DNA of 64,000 bases from Streptomyces sp. TBY4 (GTDB taxonomy: Bacteria; Actinomycetota; Actinomycetes; Streptomycetales; Streptomycetaceae). The notes beneath the pieces are model-generated. The model saw only the letters and a list, made by a program, of their open reading frames with translations, did not search any database and was not told where the DNA came from. Below are positions 1 through 8,431 of this stretch, one piece after another. Every line of letters starts with the position of its first letter. Positions within the stretch are counted from its first letter, which is position 1. The translations under genes and the position numbers were made by a program. The stretch is taken from contig NZ_JANAVF010000001.1 of the NCBI RefSeq assembly GCF_024213195.1, forward strand, positions 124,001-188,000. Direction: 5' to 3'.

Positions 1-62
1 CGGACACGGCCGACGGCGAGCTGATGACCGCGGTCGACGAGGGCCTGCGCGGCCGCCACTGA
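1..62 (+). CDS. C-terminal end of an upstream protein (partial)
   Basis: The reading frame entering at base 3 is open and ends in TGA at 60-62, giving the tail DTADGELMTAVDEGLRGRH. A strong hairpin follows immediately at 81-121, which supports a real gene end here. The fragment is too short to identify the family. It could in principle be chance, since only 19 codons are visible. Confidence 0.5.
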   Translation, partial: DTADGELMTAVDEGLRGRH

Positions 63-80
63 CGGCCCTGCCCCCGAACA

Positions 81-121
81 GCGCCGCCGGGCCGCGGAAG
101 AACGACCCGGCCCGGCGGCGC
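81..121 (+). terminator. Hairpin terminator after the partial gene
   Basis: A perfect 14-bp stem (81-94 with 108-121) encloses a 13-base loop. It lies 19 bases after the stop codon of the partial gene and before the first serpin. There is no U tract, as is usual for Streptomyces terminators. Confidence 0.75.
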
Positions 122-143
122 CCCAACCCTTACGATCCCCCGC

Positions 144-1412
144 ATGAAGACGCAGACGGTACGAGCGGTCAACGCGCTCACCTCCCACTGGGCCGGGCAC
201 GCGGCGGCGGACGGAACGGGCACGGTGTTCACGGCCGCCGGCGTGTGGCCGCTGCTGGCCCTGCTCGCCGACGGTGCCGCAGGCCCCGCCCGCACCGAGC
301 TGGAGGAGGCCCTCGGCATACCCGCCGACACGGCTGCCGGGGCTGCCCGGGAGCTGCTGACCGCCCTGGACGGCGTACGGGGCCTGCGCGCGGCCACCGG
401 CTTCTGGGCCGCGCGGGACGTCCTCCTGGAGGAGGCGTGGTCGGCCGGGCTCCCCGCCGGGAACCGGGGCACCCTCACCGGCGACGAGGACACCGACCGC
501 AAGGCCCTGGACGCCTGGGCCTGCGAGCACACCGACGGCCTCGTCGAGAAGATGCCGGTCCCCCTCGACGAGGAGACGCGCTTCGTGCTCGCCTCCGCCC
601 TCACCCTGCGCACCCGATGGATCCAGCCCTTCGAGGCCTGGCCGACCGAGATCGGCGAAGGCCCCTGGGCGGGTCGGGAAGTGCAGGGCCTCGTCCGCAG
701 TACGGCCCTCCTCGACCGGGTCCGCGTGGCCCGGGCGCCCGGGGGCCCGGTGACCCTGCTGGAGGTGGTGGGCGACGGCGGGGTGGACGTGCACCTCGTC
801 CTGGGCGAGCCGCAGGCCCCGCCGGGCCGAACCCTCCGGGCGGGCATCGCGGCCGTCACCCGGGAGATCCCGTCGACGGACGCGAGCCTGCTGCCCGAGG
901 GGAACCCGGGGCCGGGACTGGAGATCCGGAGCGTCCGCTCGGAACACCGCGAACACCGGCTCGTCGTCCGCACCGTGGCCTTCGAGGTGGAGGCGGAGCA
1001 CGATCTCCTCGACCGGGCCGCCCTGTTCGGCCTGGAGACCGCCCGCGACATCCGCACCGGCCACTTCCCGGGCATCAGCGCCGAGCCCCTCGCCGTCGGC
1101 TCCGCCCGGCAGTCGGCCGTGGCGCGCTTCCACTCCGAGGGTTTCGAAGCCGCCGCCGTGACGGCCTTCGCGGCTGCCGCCGGCGGCGCGATGCCCCGCG
1201 AGAGGTACCGCGTCCGGCAGGCCGAGGTCGGCTTCCACCGCCCCTTCGGCTTCCTCGCCGTCCACCGGACCTCGCGCCTGGTGCTCGCCGCGGGCTGGGT
1301 GGCGGACGCCCTCCCGTCCGAGGAGCTGGACGACGCGGCGAAGGAGGCGGAGGAGGCTGCGGCCTGGGCGGAGCTCGATGCCGAGGAACGGGATGGAGAG
1401 GAACGGGGTTGA
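144..1412 (+). CDS. Serpin family protein 1 (422 aa)
   Basis: Serpins are suicide inhibitors of proteases, usually serine proteases: a reactive loop is cleaved and inserts into a beta sheet. The length fits the family (350-420 aa). The C-terminal hinge SEGFEAAAVTAF resembles the consensus E-G-T-E-A-A-A-A-T, and the following RPFGFLAVHR matches the conserved strand after the reactive loop. There is no signal peptide, so the protein should stay in the cytoplasm. Around the expected scissile bond the loop is AAAAGGAMP, which would suit an elastase-like target. P14 is Phe where Thr or Ser is usual. A close paralogue follows 43 bases downstream, and the two share an almost identical stretch near residues 118-135. 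Family confident; inhibitory activity inferred. Confidence 0.85.
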   Translation: MKTQTVRAVNALTSHWAGHAAADGTGTVFTAAGVWPLLALLADGAAGPARTELEEALGIPADTAAGAARELLTALDGVRGLRAATGFWAARDVLLEEAWSAGLPAGNRGTLTGDEDTDRKALDAWACEHTDGLVEKMPVPLDEETRFVLASALTLRTRWIQPFEAWPTEIGEGPWAGREVQGLVRSTALLDRVRVARAPGGPVTLLEVVGDGGVDVHLVLGEPQAPPGRTLRAGIAAVTREIPSTDASLLPEGNPGPGLEIRSVRSEHREHRLVVRTVAFEVEAEHDLLDRAALFGLETARDIRTGHFPGISAEPLAVGSARQSAVARFHSEGFEAAAVTAFAAAAGGAMPRERYRVRQAEVGFHRPFGFLAVHRTSRLVLAAGWVADALPSEELDDAAKEAEEAAAWAELDAEERDGEERG

Positions 1413-1455
1413 GTCGCTCCCGCTCCGCCCGGCCCTCCCCCGTACGCTCCGTTCC

Positions 1456-2673
1456 ATGGACAACTCGACGGTGGAGGCGGTCAACCGCCTGACGGCACGG
1501 TGGGCGGCACGATGGTCGGCGCAGGCCGCGGACACGGCATCGGCCACGGGCGCCGCCGAGGGCACGGTGTTCACGGCGGCCGGGGTCTGGCCGCTGCTGG
1601 CCCTGCTCGCGGACGGCGCCGACGGCCCGGCCCGCACCGAACTGGCCGAGGCCCTCGGCATACCCGCCGGCGGGGCGGCGGAAGCCGCCCGGGAACTCCT
1701 GGCCGCGCTGGACGGCGTACGGGGCCTGCGCGCGGCCACCGGCGTGTGGGCGCGGCGGGACCTCCCGCTGGAGTCGGCGTGGTCGGCCGGGCTCCCGGCC
1801 GGGACCCGGTCCGTCCTGACGGGGGACGGGGACGCCGACCGCAAGGCCCTGGACGCCTGGGCCTGCGAGCACACCGACGGCCTCGTCGAGAAGATGCCGG
1901 TGGAGGTCGGGCCGCACGTCGACCTGGTGCTCGCCTCCGCGCTCGCGCTTCAGCTGACCTGGGAGCAGCCGTTCGCCGAGCAGTCCGTGCGACCCGCGCA
2001 CGGCCCCTGGAACGGCCGATCCCTGCGCGGGCTTGCCGTCACCCATGCCTTCCCCGAGCGGATCCGGGTGGCCCGGGGGCCCTCCGGCCCCGTCACCCTG
2101 CTCTCCGTGCCGGGCGCGCCCGGCGCCCACGGCGCGGACGTGCACCTGCTGCTCGGAGAGCCCGGGGCCGCCCCCGCCGACGTCCTGACGGCCGGGATCT
2201 CCGAGGTCACCGGGGCGCTGGCCTCCTCGGCCGCGGGGGAGCTTCCCGACGGCGCGGCGGGACCCGGACTGTCGCTGAGCACGGTGGACTCGACGAGCCC
2301 CCGACCCGTGGTCCGGATCCGCACGGTGGCCTTCGACGTCAGCGCCGAGCACGACCTCCTGCAGGACGCCGGGCTGTTCGGGCTCGCCTCCGCGGCCGCC
2401 CGCCCGGGCCACTTCCCCGGCATCTCCTCCGTCCCGCTGGCCGTCGGCTCCGCCCGCCAGTCGGCGGTGGCCCGCTTCCACGCCGAGGGGTTCGAGGCCG
2501 CGGCGGTCACGGCCGTCGGCATGCTGCGCGGGGCCGCGAGGCCGCGGTCGTACCGGGTCCGGCAGGCCGAGTTCGAGGTGGACCGGCCCTTCGGGTTCCT
2601 GGCCGTCGACCGGGAGTCGGGGCTCGTGCTGTTCGCGGGCTGGGTCACCGACCCGGATACCCTCACCCGATGA
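1456..2673 (+). CDS. Serpin family protein 2 (405 aa), tandem paralogue
   Basis: Second serpin of a tandem pair, closely similar to the first along its whole length (for example DRKALDAWACEHTDGLVEKM is shared). I chose ATG 1456 because it aligns with the start of the first copy. An in-frame ATG at 1378 would overlap the upstream gene. The hinge is AEGFEAAAVTAV and the reactive loop continues GMLRGAARP, so Arg lies near the scissile bond. That would suit a trypsin-like protease and differs from the first serpin. The end matches family strands (RPFGFLAVDR, LVLFAGWV). No signal peptide. The stop codon overlaps the next start (ATGA at 2670-2673), so the reductase downstream is probably translationally coupled. 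Confidence 0.85.
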   Translation: MDNSTVEAVNRLTARWAARWSAQAADTASATGAAEGTVFTAAGVWPLLALLADGADGPARTELAEALGIPAGGAAEAARELLAALDGVRGLRAATGVWARRDLPLESAWSAGLPAGTRSVLTGDGDADRKALDAWACEHTDGLVEKMPVEVGPHVDLVLASALALQLTWEQPFAEQSVRPAHGPWNGRSLRGLAVTHAFPERIRVARGPSGPVTLLSVPGAPGAHGADVHLLLGEPGAAPADVLTAGISEVTGALASSAAGELPDGAAGPGLSLSTVDSTSPRPVVRIRTVAFDVSAEHDLLQDAGLFGLASAAARPGHFPGISSVPLAVGSARQSAVARFHAEGFEAAAVTAVGMLRGAARPRSYRVRQAEFEVDRPFGFLAVDRESGLVLFAGWVTDPDTLTR

Positions 2674-3554
2674 CCTCCGACAAGATCACCGCGACCGACT
2701 CCGGCACCTGGCTCCTCGGCGACCTCCCGGTCCGCCGCATCGGCTTCGGCGCCATGCGCCTCACGCACCTCGCCGACGGCACCCCCAGCGACCGGGACCG
2801 GGTGACCGGCGTCCTGCGGCGGGCCGTCGAGCTGGGGGTCAACCACATCGACACGGCCGCCTTCTACTTCTCCGCGACCCGGTCCGCGAACGAGCTCATC
2901 AACCGGGCCCTCGCCCCGTACGCCGACGAGCTGGTCATCTCCACCAAGGTCGGGCCGGGCCGTGACGCCGCCGGCGAGTGGTGGTGGGCCGAGCCCGGGC
3001 AGCTGCGCGGGCAGGTCGAGGAGAACCTGCGCCAGCTGGGCCGCGACCACTTGGACGTGGTCAACCTGCGCGTCCCGCGCCAGGCGACGACCGGTTCGAT
3101 CGCCGAGCACTTCGGGGCCCTCGCCGAGCTGCGCACGGCCGGCCTGATCCGCCACCTCGGGGTGTCCAACGCACGGCCGGACCACCTCGCTGAGGCCCGG
3201 GCCATCGCGCCCGTGGTCTGCGTGCAGAACCCGTACGGCATCGGTTCGCCCGCCGAGGAGCACGCGTTCCTCGACGCGTGCGGCGAGCAGGGCATCGCCT
3301 ACGTCCCCTTCTACGCGATCGCGGGCGCGGGCAAGGAGGCCGGCGGGGTCGCCGAGGAGGGCCCGGCAGTACCGGGCCTCGCGCGGGAGCGGGGCGTGTC
3401 CCCGGCCCAGCTCCGCCTGGCGTGGACCCTGAGCCGGGGCCCGCACGTGCTGGCCATCCCGGGCACCGGGAACCCGGAGCACCTGGCCGAGAACGTCGCC
3501 GCCGGGGCGCTGCGGCTGTCGCCCGAGGAGACGGCCCTGCTCGAAGCCGCGTAG
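2670..3554 (+). CDS. Aldo/keto reductase (294 aa)
   Basis: NAD(P)H-dependent oxidoreductase of the aldo/keto reductase (TIM barrel) superfamily; the substrate cannot be read from the sequence. The family start RRIGFGAMRLT, the Asp of HIDTAAFYF with its nearby Tyr, and the Lys of ISTKVG are present. The C-terminal barrel carries the cofactor-binding segment around VLAIPGTGNPEHLAEN. The position that holds the catalytic His in most members reads VVNLR here, so one residue of the canonical Asp-Tyr-Lys-His tetrad is replaced. I recall the same feature in the YdbC-like subgroup. ATG 2670 overlaps the serpin stop by four bases, so the three genes form one coupled operon. Confidence 0.88.
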   Translation: MTSDKITATDSGTWLLGDLPVRRIGFGAMRLTHLADGTPSDRDRVTGVLRRAVELGVNHIDTAAFYFSATRSANELINRALAPYADELVISTKVGPGRDAAGEWWWAEPGQLRGQVEENLRQLGRDHLDVVNLRVPRQATTGSIAEHFGALAELRTAGLIRHLGVSNARPDHLAEARAIAPVVCVQNPYGIGSPAEEHAFLDACGEQGIAYVPFYAIAGAGKEAGGVAEEGPAVPGLARERGVSPAQLRLAWTLSRGPHVLAIPGTGNPEHLAENVAAGALRLSPEETALLEAA

Positions 3555-3567
3555 CCGGACGTACGGC

Positions 3568-3600
3568 GGCCCCGGCCGGGGAGCATGCCCGGCCGGGGCC
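3568..3600. terminator. Hairpin terminator between convergent genes
   Basis: Perfect 13-bp GC-rich stem (3568-3580 with 3588-3600) and a 7-base loop. It lies 14 bases after the aldo/keto reductase stop and before the convergent sugar kinase, so it could work in both directions. Confidence 0.75.
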
Positions 3601-3677
3601 CGCGCGCAGCACCGTAGGCCGCGGTGGCCGTCACGAAGCTCGTGGGAGCCGAGTGGGAAGCCGGCTGTCCACAGTGC

Positions 3678-4685
3678 TCATGTCTTCGCCGTTCCTGTGC
3701 CGGGGAGCTGGTCGCGGTGGGCGGCCGCCAGGGCGGCCGTCTCGGTGAAATCGGGGATGCGTCCGGTGCCGCCGCGGCCGGACACGGAGAGGGAGGCGGC
3801 GGCCGTCGCGTAGGCGACGGAGTCCGCGAGGCTGTCGCCGAGGGCGAGCCGGGCGGTGGCGGTGCCGGTGAAGCAGTCCCCGGCGCCGGTCGCGTCGACC
3901 GGGTCGGGGTTGAGGGGGACGGGGAGGTACGCCGCTTCGGTGCCGTCGTCCAGCAGGAGCCGGTCGGCGCCCGCGGTGACGGCGACGGTACGGGCGCCCA
4001 GGGCCCGGTAGCGTGCGGCGGCCTCAGCGGGGTCGTCGGTGTCGACCATGGCCAGCGCGTCGGCCGGGCAGGAGGTCTTCAGCAGTCCGGTCAGCGGGGC
4101 GATGCGGGCCAGCAGGGTGCGCGCGTCGCCCCGACTGGTGAGGCGGGAGCGGAAGTTGGGGTCGTAGGAGAGGTGCCCGCCGGCTCCGTGCACGGTTTCG
4201 GCGGCGAGCAGGACGGCTTCGCGGCTGCTCGGCGACAGGGCGCCGGCGATGCCGCTGGTGATGAGGGCCCGGGAGCTCGTCAGCAACTCCCGCCAGGCTT
4301 CGACGTGTTCCACCGAGAGGGTGGAGCCGGCGCTGCCGGTGCGCCAGTACACGAACTCACGGTCGCCCTCGGTGTCGGCGCAGAGCAGATAGGCGCCGTT
4401 CGGGCGCGGGGAGCGGCGTACGTGGGAGACGTCCACGCCGAGCTCGGCGGCGCGGGCCAGCAGCGGGACGCTCAGCTCGTCCTCGCCGACGACGGCGAGC
4501 AGGGCGGTGCGGGCCCCGGCGGCGACGGCGGCGGCCGCGGCGTTGAGGGCGTCCCCGGAGAAGGAGACGCGGGCCGCGGTGCCGTCGGCGGCGTCCCGCA
4601 GGGCGGTCTCGGCGTGGATCTCGACGAGGACCTCACCGAGGACGAGCACGTCATACCCCTGCGTCCCTGCCGCTGCCCCGGTCAC
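3678..4685 (-). CDS. PfkB-family carbohydrate kinase, probable 2-keto-3-deoxygluconate kinase (335 aa)
   Basis: Ribokinase-like kinase. The N terminus YDVLVLGEVLVEI, the glycine-rich sugar-binding region FSGDALNAAAAAVAAG and the C-terminal signature DATGAGDCFTGT, with its catalytic Asp, are all present. It is coupled to a KDPG aldolase gene: GTG 4685 overlaps the aldolase stop as GTGA (4682-4685). The likely role is therefore phosphorylation of 2-keto-3-deoxygluconate or a related sugar acid to the aldolase substrate. The in-frame region upstream of 4685 is a shadow of the aldolase gene, which is why the GTG start is preferred. Exact sugar specificity is inferred from context. Confidence 0.88.
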   Translation of the reverse strand: MTGAAAGTQGYDVLVLGEVLVEIHAETALRDAADGTAARVSFSGDALNAAAAAVAAGARTALLAVVGEDELSVPLLARAAELGVDVSHVRRSPRPNGAYLLCADTEGDREFVYWRTGSAGSTLSVEHVEAWRELLTSSRALITSGIAGALSPSSREAVLLAAETVHGAGGHLSYDPNFRSRLTSRGDARTLLARIAPLTGLLKTSCPADALAMVDTDDPAEAAARYRALGARTVAVTAGADRLLLDDGTEAAYLPVPLNPDPVDATGAGDCFTGTATARLALGDSLADSVAYATAAASLSVSGRGGTGRIPDFTETAALAAAHRDQLPGTGTAKT

Positions 4686-5338
4686 GCCCGGAGCTCCGTG
4701 TCCGCGCAGTCGCCGCAGCAGGGCCGGGCGAGGTCGGCGAAGACGGCGGCCAGTGCGCCCGGGTCGGCCGGCAGGCCGCTGCCTATCCCGACGGCGGCCG
4801 CCCCGGCGTCGAGCCAGTCGCGGACCTCGTCCGGCGCGATCCCGCCGGTCGGGATGATCACGGCGCCGGGGAGGACGGCCTTGAGGGAGCGGACGAAGGC
4901 CGGTCCTCCCACGTGGGCGGGGAACACCTTCGCCGCACCGCCGGACCGGACCGCGGAGGCGATCTCGCCGGGGGTGAAGCCGCCTTCGATGAAGACGGCC
5001 CCGCGCTCCCGGGCCACCTCGCGGACCTCGGGGGCCGGGTACGGGGAGATGAGGAAGGCGGCGCCCGCGTCGAGGGCGGTCCGCGCGTCCGCCGCGGTGG
5101 TGACGGTGCCGACTCCGATGAGGGCGGTCCTGCCCCGCGCGTCGGTGAGCGGCACGGTGCGGGCCACGGCCTCGGCCCAGCCGGGGGTGGAGGTGGTGAG
5201 TTCGACGGCGCGGCAGCCGGCGGCGAGCAGGGCGGTGGTGTGGCGGACGGCCTCGTCCGCGTCGGCGTTGCGCAGGACCGGCAGCAGGCGCTGCGCGGTG
5301 ATGACCGCGTACGGGTGACAGGACAAAGGATCCTCCAT
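4682..5338 (-). CDS. eda: KDPG/KHG aldolase (2-dehydro-3-deoxy-phosphogluconate aldolase, 218 aa)
   Basis: Class I aldolase of the Entner-Doudoroff type that splits KDPG to pyruvate and glyceraldehyde 3-phosphate. The Schiff-base Lys sits in AAKVFPAHVGG, the active-site Glu in AVELTTSTPGW, and the phosphate-binding end in IPTGGIAPDE and AAVGIGSGL. Length is normal. The start is uncertain: ATG 5338 is used here, GTG 5347 extends by three codons, and a TTG a few codons inside lies just after GGAGGA. The gene leads a two-gene operon with the sugar kinase and diverges from an IclR regulator. An inverted repeat overlaps its start region (5341-5357). Confidence 0.9.
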   Translation of the reverse strand: MEDPLSCHPYAVITAQRLLPVLRNADADEAVRHTTALLAAGCRAVELTTSTPGWAEAVARTVPLTDARGRTALIGVGTVTTAADARTALDAGAAFLISPYPAPEVREVARERGAVFIEGGFTPGEIASAVRSGGAAKVFPAHVGGPAFVRSLKAVLPGAVIIPTGGIAPDEVRDWLDAGAAAVGIGSGLPADPGALAAVFADLARPCCGDCADTELRA

Positions 5339-5340
5339 TT

Positions 5341-5379
5341 GTTCCACGTACTGGAACTTGGTATCGTGTAACGGAACTT
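5341..5379. promoter_or_regulatory. Candidate IclR operator between the aldolase and regulator genes
   Basis: GTTCC (5341-5345) and GGAAC (5353-5357) form an inverted repeat with a 7-base centre. A second GGAACTT at 5373-5379 repeats the one at 5353-5359 exactly 20 bp downstream, about two helical turns. IclR proteins often bind GGAAC-type half-sites next to their own gene. That this is the operator is an inference. Confidence 0.45.
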
Positions 5380-5412
5380 CTGTTGCAGACCATACCCACC
5401 TTTGGAGATCCC

Positions 5413-6213
5413 TTGTCCACGGACGGAAGGCCCGGGAACGCGGAGGCCGAAAGCACCGGCCGCGGTGGCCGGACCTCCGCCGCGGGTACGGCGCTGGAGA
5501 AGTCGATGCGGATCCTGGAGGCCGTGGCCGCGCCGGGCGGCCCGCACCGGCTCACCGATGTCATGGCGGCGGCGGCCGTGCCGAAGTCGAGCACCTTCCG
5601 CATCCTGGCCTCGCTGATCGAGCAGGGCTTCGTACGCTCCGAGGGCGAGAGCCGCTACGGCGTCGGACCCCGGCTCCGCGGGCTGTCCGCCCTGGTCAGC
5701 GGCGGGGAACCGGCCAGCATCGAGCGGATCATGCGGGAACTGCAGGAGGCCACCGGACAGGCCATCCATCTCGCCCTGCACAGCGGGGAGACCATCACCT
5801 ACATCCGGAAGCTGGAGAGCGAGCAGCCCTTCCAGACCGCCTCCCGGGTCGGCATGCGGATGCCCCTGCACACCACCGCGATCGGCAAGAGCATCCTGGC
5901 CCTGCTGCCCGCGGCGGAGGCCCGCGCGCTGATCGCCGCGGCCGGGCTGCCGCGCCGCACGCCGAATACGCTCACGACCGAGCGGGCCCTGGAGGAGGAG
6001 CTGGAGGCCGTGCGGCAGCGGGGGTTCGCCCTGGACGACGAGGAGAACGAGGCGACCATCCGCTGCATCGGCGCCGCGATCCAGGGCGCCGACGGCCGCC
6101 CCGTCGGCGGCGTCAGCGTCACCACCGTCACCTTCCTGGTCTCCCGCACGGAGATCGAGGCCTACGCGCCCGCCCTGCTCTCCGCCACCCGGGCCCTGGC
6201 CCCGCTGCTCTAG
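5413..6213 (+). CDS. IclR-family transcriptional regulator (266 aa)
   Basis: An N-terminal winged HTH (about residues 25-85, including LTDVMAAAAVPKSSTFRILA) is followed by the IclR effector domain (GMRMPLHTTAIGKSILALLP and GGVSVTTVTFLV). I chose TTG 5413 because GGAG lies five bases upstream; a TTG at 5383 has no such site. The gene diverges from the KDPG aldolase/sugar-kinase operon, so it most likely controls sugar-acid catabolism, as KdgR-type regulators do. Its TAG stop shares the palindrome CTAG (6210-6213) with the stop of the convergent NTPase gene. Confidence 0.87.
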   Translation: MSTDGRPGNAEAESTGRGGRTSAAGTALEKSMRILEAVAAPGGPHRLTDVMAAAAVPKSSTFRILASLIEQGFVRSEGESRYGVGPRLRGLSALVSGGEPASIERIMRELQEATGQAIHLALHSGETITYIRKLESEQPFQTASRVGMRMPLHTTAIGKSILALLPAAEARALIAAAGLPRRTPNTLTTERALEEELEAVRQRGFALDDEENEATIRCIGAAIQGADGRPVGGVSVTTVTFLVSRTEIEAYAPALLSATRALAPLL

Positions 6214-8342
6214 CTGCTCTGGGCCGCCCCGGGCCGGCCGCCGGCCCGGGCCAGGAGTTCCCGGGCCGTCCGCAGGTGCCGGTGGCCCGGTTCGAGGACG
6301 GACTCGGCCCGCGCCAGAGCTCCGGTCAGCACTGCGGCCGCCTCGGCGGCCCGGTCCCGGGCGAGCAGGGCGCGGGCCCATTCCAGGCGGGAGTAGAACG
6401 CGTGCGGGTGGTCCTCGCCGAGCACCCTGGTCCGGTCCGCGGTGAGCTCCGCCCAGGCCCCGGCGGCTTCGGCGGTGCGCCCCGCGCGGGCCGCCAGCGC
6501 CGCCATGCTGCTCCGGACGGCGAGCGTGTGCGGATCGTCGGGCCCGATCCCCTCGGCGGCTTCCGCTTCGGCCAGGAGCTGCCTCAACTGGGCCTCCGCC
6601 CGGGCCGGTTCCCCCGCCCCGAACCAGATCAGGCTGCGCCGCGTGGCCAGCACCTGCGGATGGCCGGCGCCGTCGACCCGTAAGCGGTCGGCCAGCAGCG
6701 CCTCCAACTGGCGGGCGGCCGCGCGGTGATCTCCGCCCTCCCCGGTGAAGTAGGCCAGTTGGTGGCGGGCCGCCAGGGTGTCCGGGTGGTCGGGCCCCAG
6801 CACCTCGGCGACGTCCCGCAGCAGTTCCGCGAACTGGGCCGCGGCGGCGCGGTGGTTCCCCGCCTCGCCTACGAAGAAGGCCAGTTGATGCCTGGCCGCC
6901 AGGGTGTCGGGGTGCCGGGGCCCGAGCCGGTCGGCCCGTCTGCGGGCGATCCCTGCGAGATCGGCGGCGGCCCGGCGCGGCCGGCCGGAGTCCCCGACGG
7001 CGATGGCCAGCGGCAGTTCGGCGCCGGGAACCCCGCCGCGCGAGGCCAGCCCGAGGGCTTCGACGGCCCGCGCGAGGCGGCCCTCCTGATGGGCGACCAG
7101 CCCCATGTCGTAGGCGTCGGCGGGCTCCACCAGGGGCAGCAGCCCGCGCCACAGGTGGTCGGGCACCGGACCGTTGCCCGGCGCGTTCAACAGGTAGTCG
7201 AACGCGGTGAATCCGGCTCCGAAGTTGCCGATGAGCAGTCCGCTCGTGGCGTAGGCGGCCGCGCAGGCCCAGTCCATCGCCTCGGCGAACGGCTCGGGCT
7301 GGAGGTCCCCGCCGCCCCGGGCCGCCAGATAGGGGGCGTGCAGCTCGCGCAGCCATGCGCGGCTCACCGGGCGGCGCAGTCCGGCCCGGCGGCAGTCCAC
7401 CGCCGCCGCGACCACGGCCGCCCCGCGCGGATTGGCGCCCGGGGCCCAGGCGTTCTCCCAGGCAGCCAGGAGTTCCGGACCGGCCGCCAGCACCTCGGCG
7501 ACCCCGAACCGCTCGCCCGCGCGCAGCGCGGCCCGGATGCGCGGATCGTCCCGGTGGGCGGCGGCCCGGCCGCGCTCCGCCCCGGACCAGTGCCGGGGCA
7601 GCCTGATGACGGCCGCCCGGTGGAGCAGGTCGCGCTGGGCCCGCCAGGCGTCCCGGTCGGAGCCGGTGAGCCGGCTCTCCTCGCGGGCGTCGTAGCGCCG
7701 GTACTCCTCGGCCCGCATCGTGGCGATGACCACCGCGCCGCTCAGGGAGACCAGTTGGGCGGCGCCGAGGCCGCCCGCGCCGAGGTAGTCCTCCAGGTCG
7801 TCCAGCCACAGCACGGCGCGGCGCCGCCGCCCGGCGATCCGTACCGCTTCGGGCAGCGCGGCGCGGGAGAGCGGGCGGACGAAGGCGTGCCGGGGGTAGC
7901 GGGTGCGGGCCACCTCGTAGGCGAGCCGGGTCTTGCCCGCCGTGGACTCCCCCACCACGAGGACGAAGCGGGTCCGCTCCAGGGCGGCACGCAGCGCCGG
8001 TTCGGCGTCGCGCCGGATGTACGCGGGCGGGGCCGCGGGGGCCTCGGCCGGGTGGGCCCCGGCCAGTTCGGGGCGGTCCACCTGCCGCAGCAGCGGGATC
8101 CGGCCCGACGCGGTGCGCAGCACCTCCCCGGCGGTGCGGGGATCGGCCCCCTCGCCGGAAGGCCGCATCAGCTCGGCGGCGAGTCCGGACAGCGTGGTGA
8201 CGGCCGCGCCGATCCCGGCGGCCCAGGGCCCCGAGGTCCAGACCGTCGCGAGCGCCACCGCTCCCGCTCCCAGTCCTACCGAACCGAGGTATCCGGCCCA
8301 GCCCCGCGCCCGGCCGGATCCCCTCAAGAGCAACGCCGACAT
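6210..8342 (-). CDS. Membrane-anchored STAND-like NTPase with C-terminal TPRs (710 aa)
   Basis: The N terminus has two hydrophobic stretches (about residues 14-55) that should anchor the protein. A P-loop GESTAGKT lies near residue 130 and an acidic Walker B-like VLWLDDLEDYLG near 175. The C-terminal third carries tandem TPR-like repeats with the recurrent GPxHPDTLAARHQLA (about residues 480-690). This order of NTPase followed by helical repeats is that of STAND-type signalling switches, where the repeats sense a ligand. I see no enzymatic effector domain. Its role is unknown: signalling, regulation or defence are all possible. It converges with the IclR gene and overlaps it by four bases. 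Confidence 0.75.
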   Translation of the reverse strand: MSALLLRGSGRARGWAGYLGSVGLGAGAVALATVWTSGPWAAGIGAAVTTLSGLAAELMRPSGEGADPRTAGEVLRTASGRIPLLRQVDRPELAGAHPAEAPAAPPAYIRRDAEPALRAALERTRFVLVVGESTAGKTRLAYEVARTRYPRHAFVRPLSRAALPEAVRIAGRRRRAVLWLDDLEDYLGAGGLGAAQLVSLSGAVVIATMRAEEYRRYDAREESRLTGSDRDAWRAQRDLLHRAAVIRLPRHWSGAERGRAAAHRDDPRIRAALRAGERFGVAEVLAAGPELLAAWENAWAPGANPRGAAVVAAAVDCRRAGLRRPVSRAWLRELHAPYLAARGGGDLQPEPFAEAMDWACAAAYATSGLLIGNFGAGFTAFDYLLNAPGNGPVPDHLWRGLLPLVEPADAYDMGLVAHQEGRLARAVEALGLASRGGVPGAELPLAIAVGDSGRPRRAAADLAGIARRRADRLGPRHPDTLAARHQLAFFVGEAGNHRAAAAQFAELLRDVAEVLGPDHPDTLAARHQLAYFTGEGGDHRAAARQLEALLADRLRVDGAGHPQVLATRRSLIWFGAGEPARAEAQLRQLLAEAEAAEGIGPDDPHTLAVRSSMAALAARAGRTAEAAGAWAELTADRTRVLGEDHPHAFYSRLEWARALLARDRAAEAAAVLTGALARAESVLEPGHRHLRTARELLARAGGRPGAAQSS

Positions 8343-8431
8343 GCCGCCCCCAACACGTCCCGTGGGAGGCCCATTGTCACCCCGGACCCGGCCGGGGGAA
8401 CCCCAACGGAGCTACGTACGGCGGATGTTCG

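Noticed and set aside
3624..5318. Open frame of 564 codons on the plus strand
   Set aside because: Antisense to the well-supported sugar kinase and KDPG aldolase.
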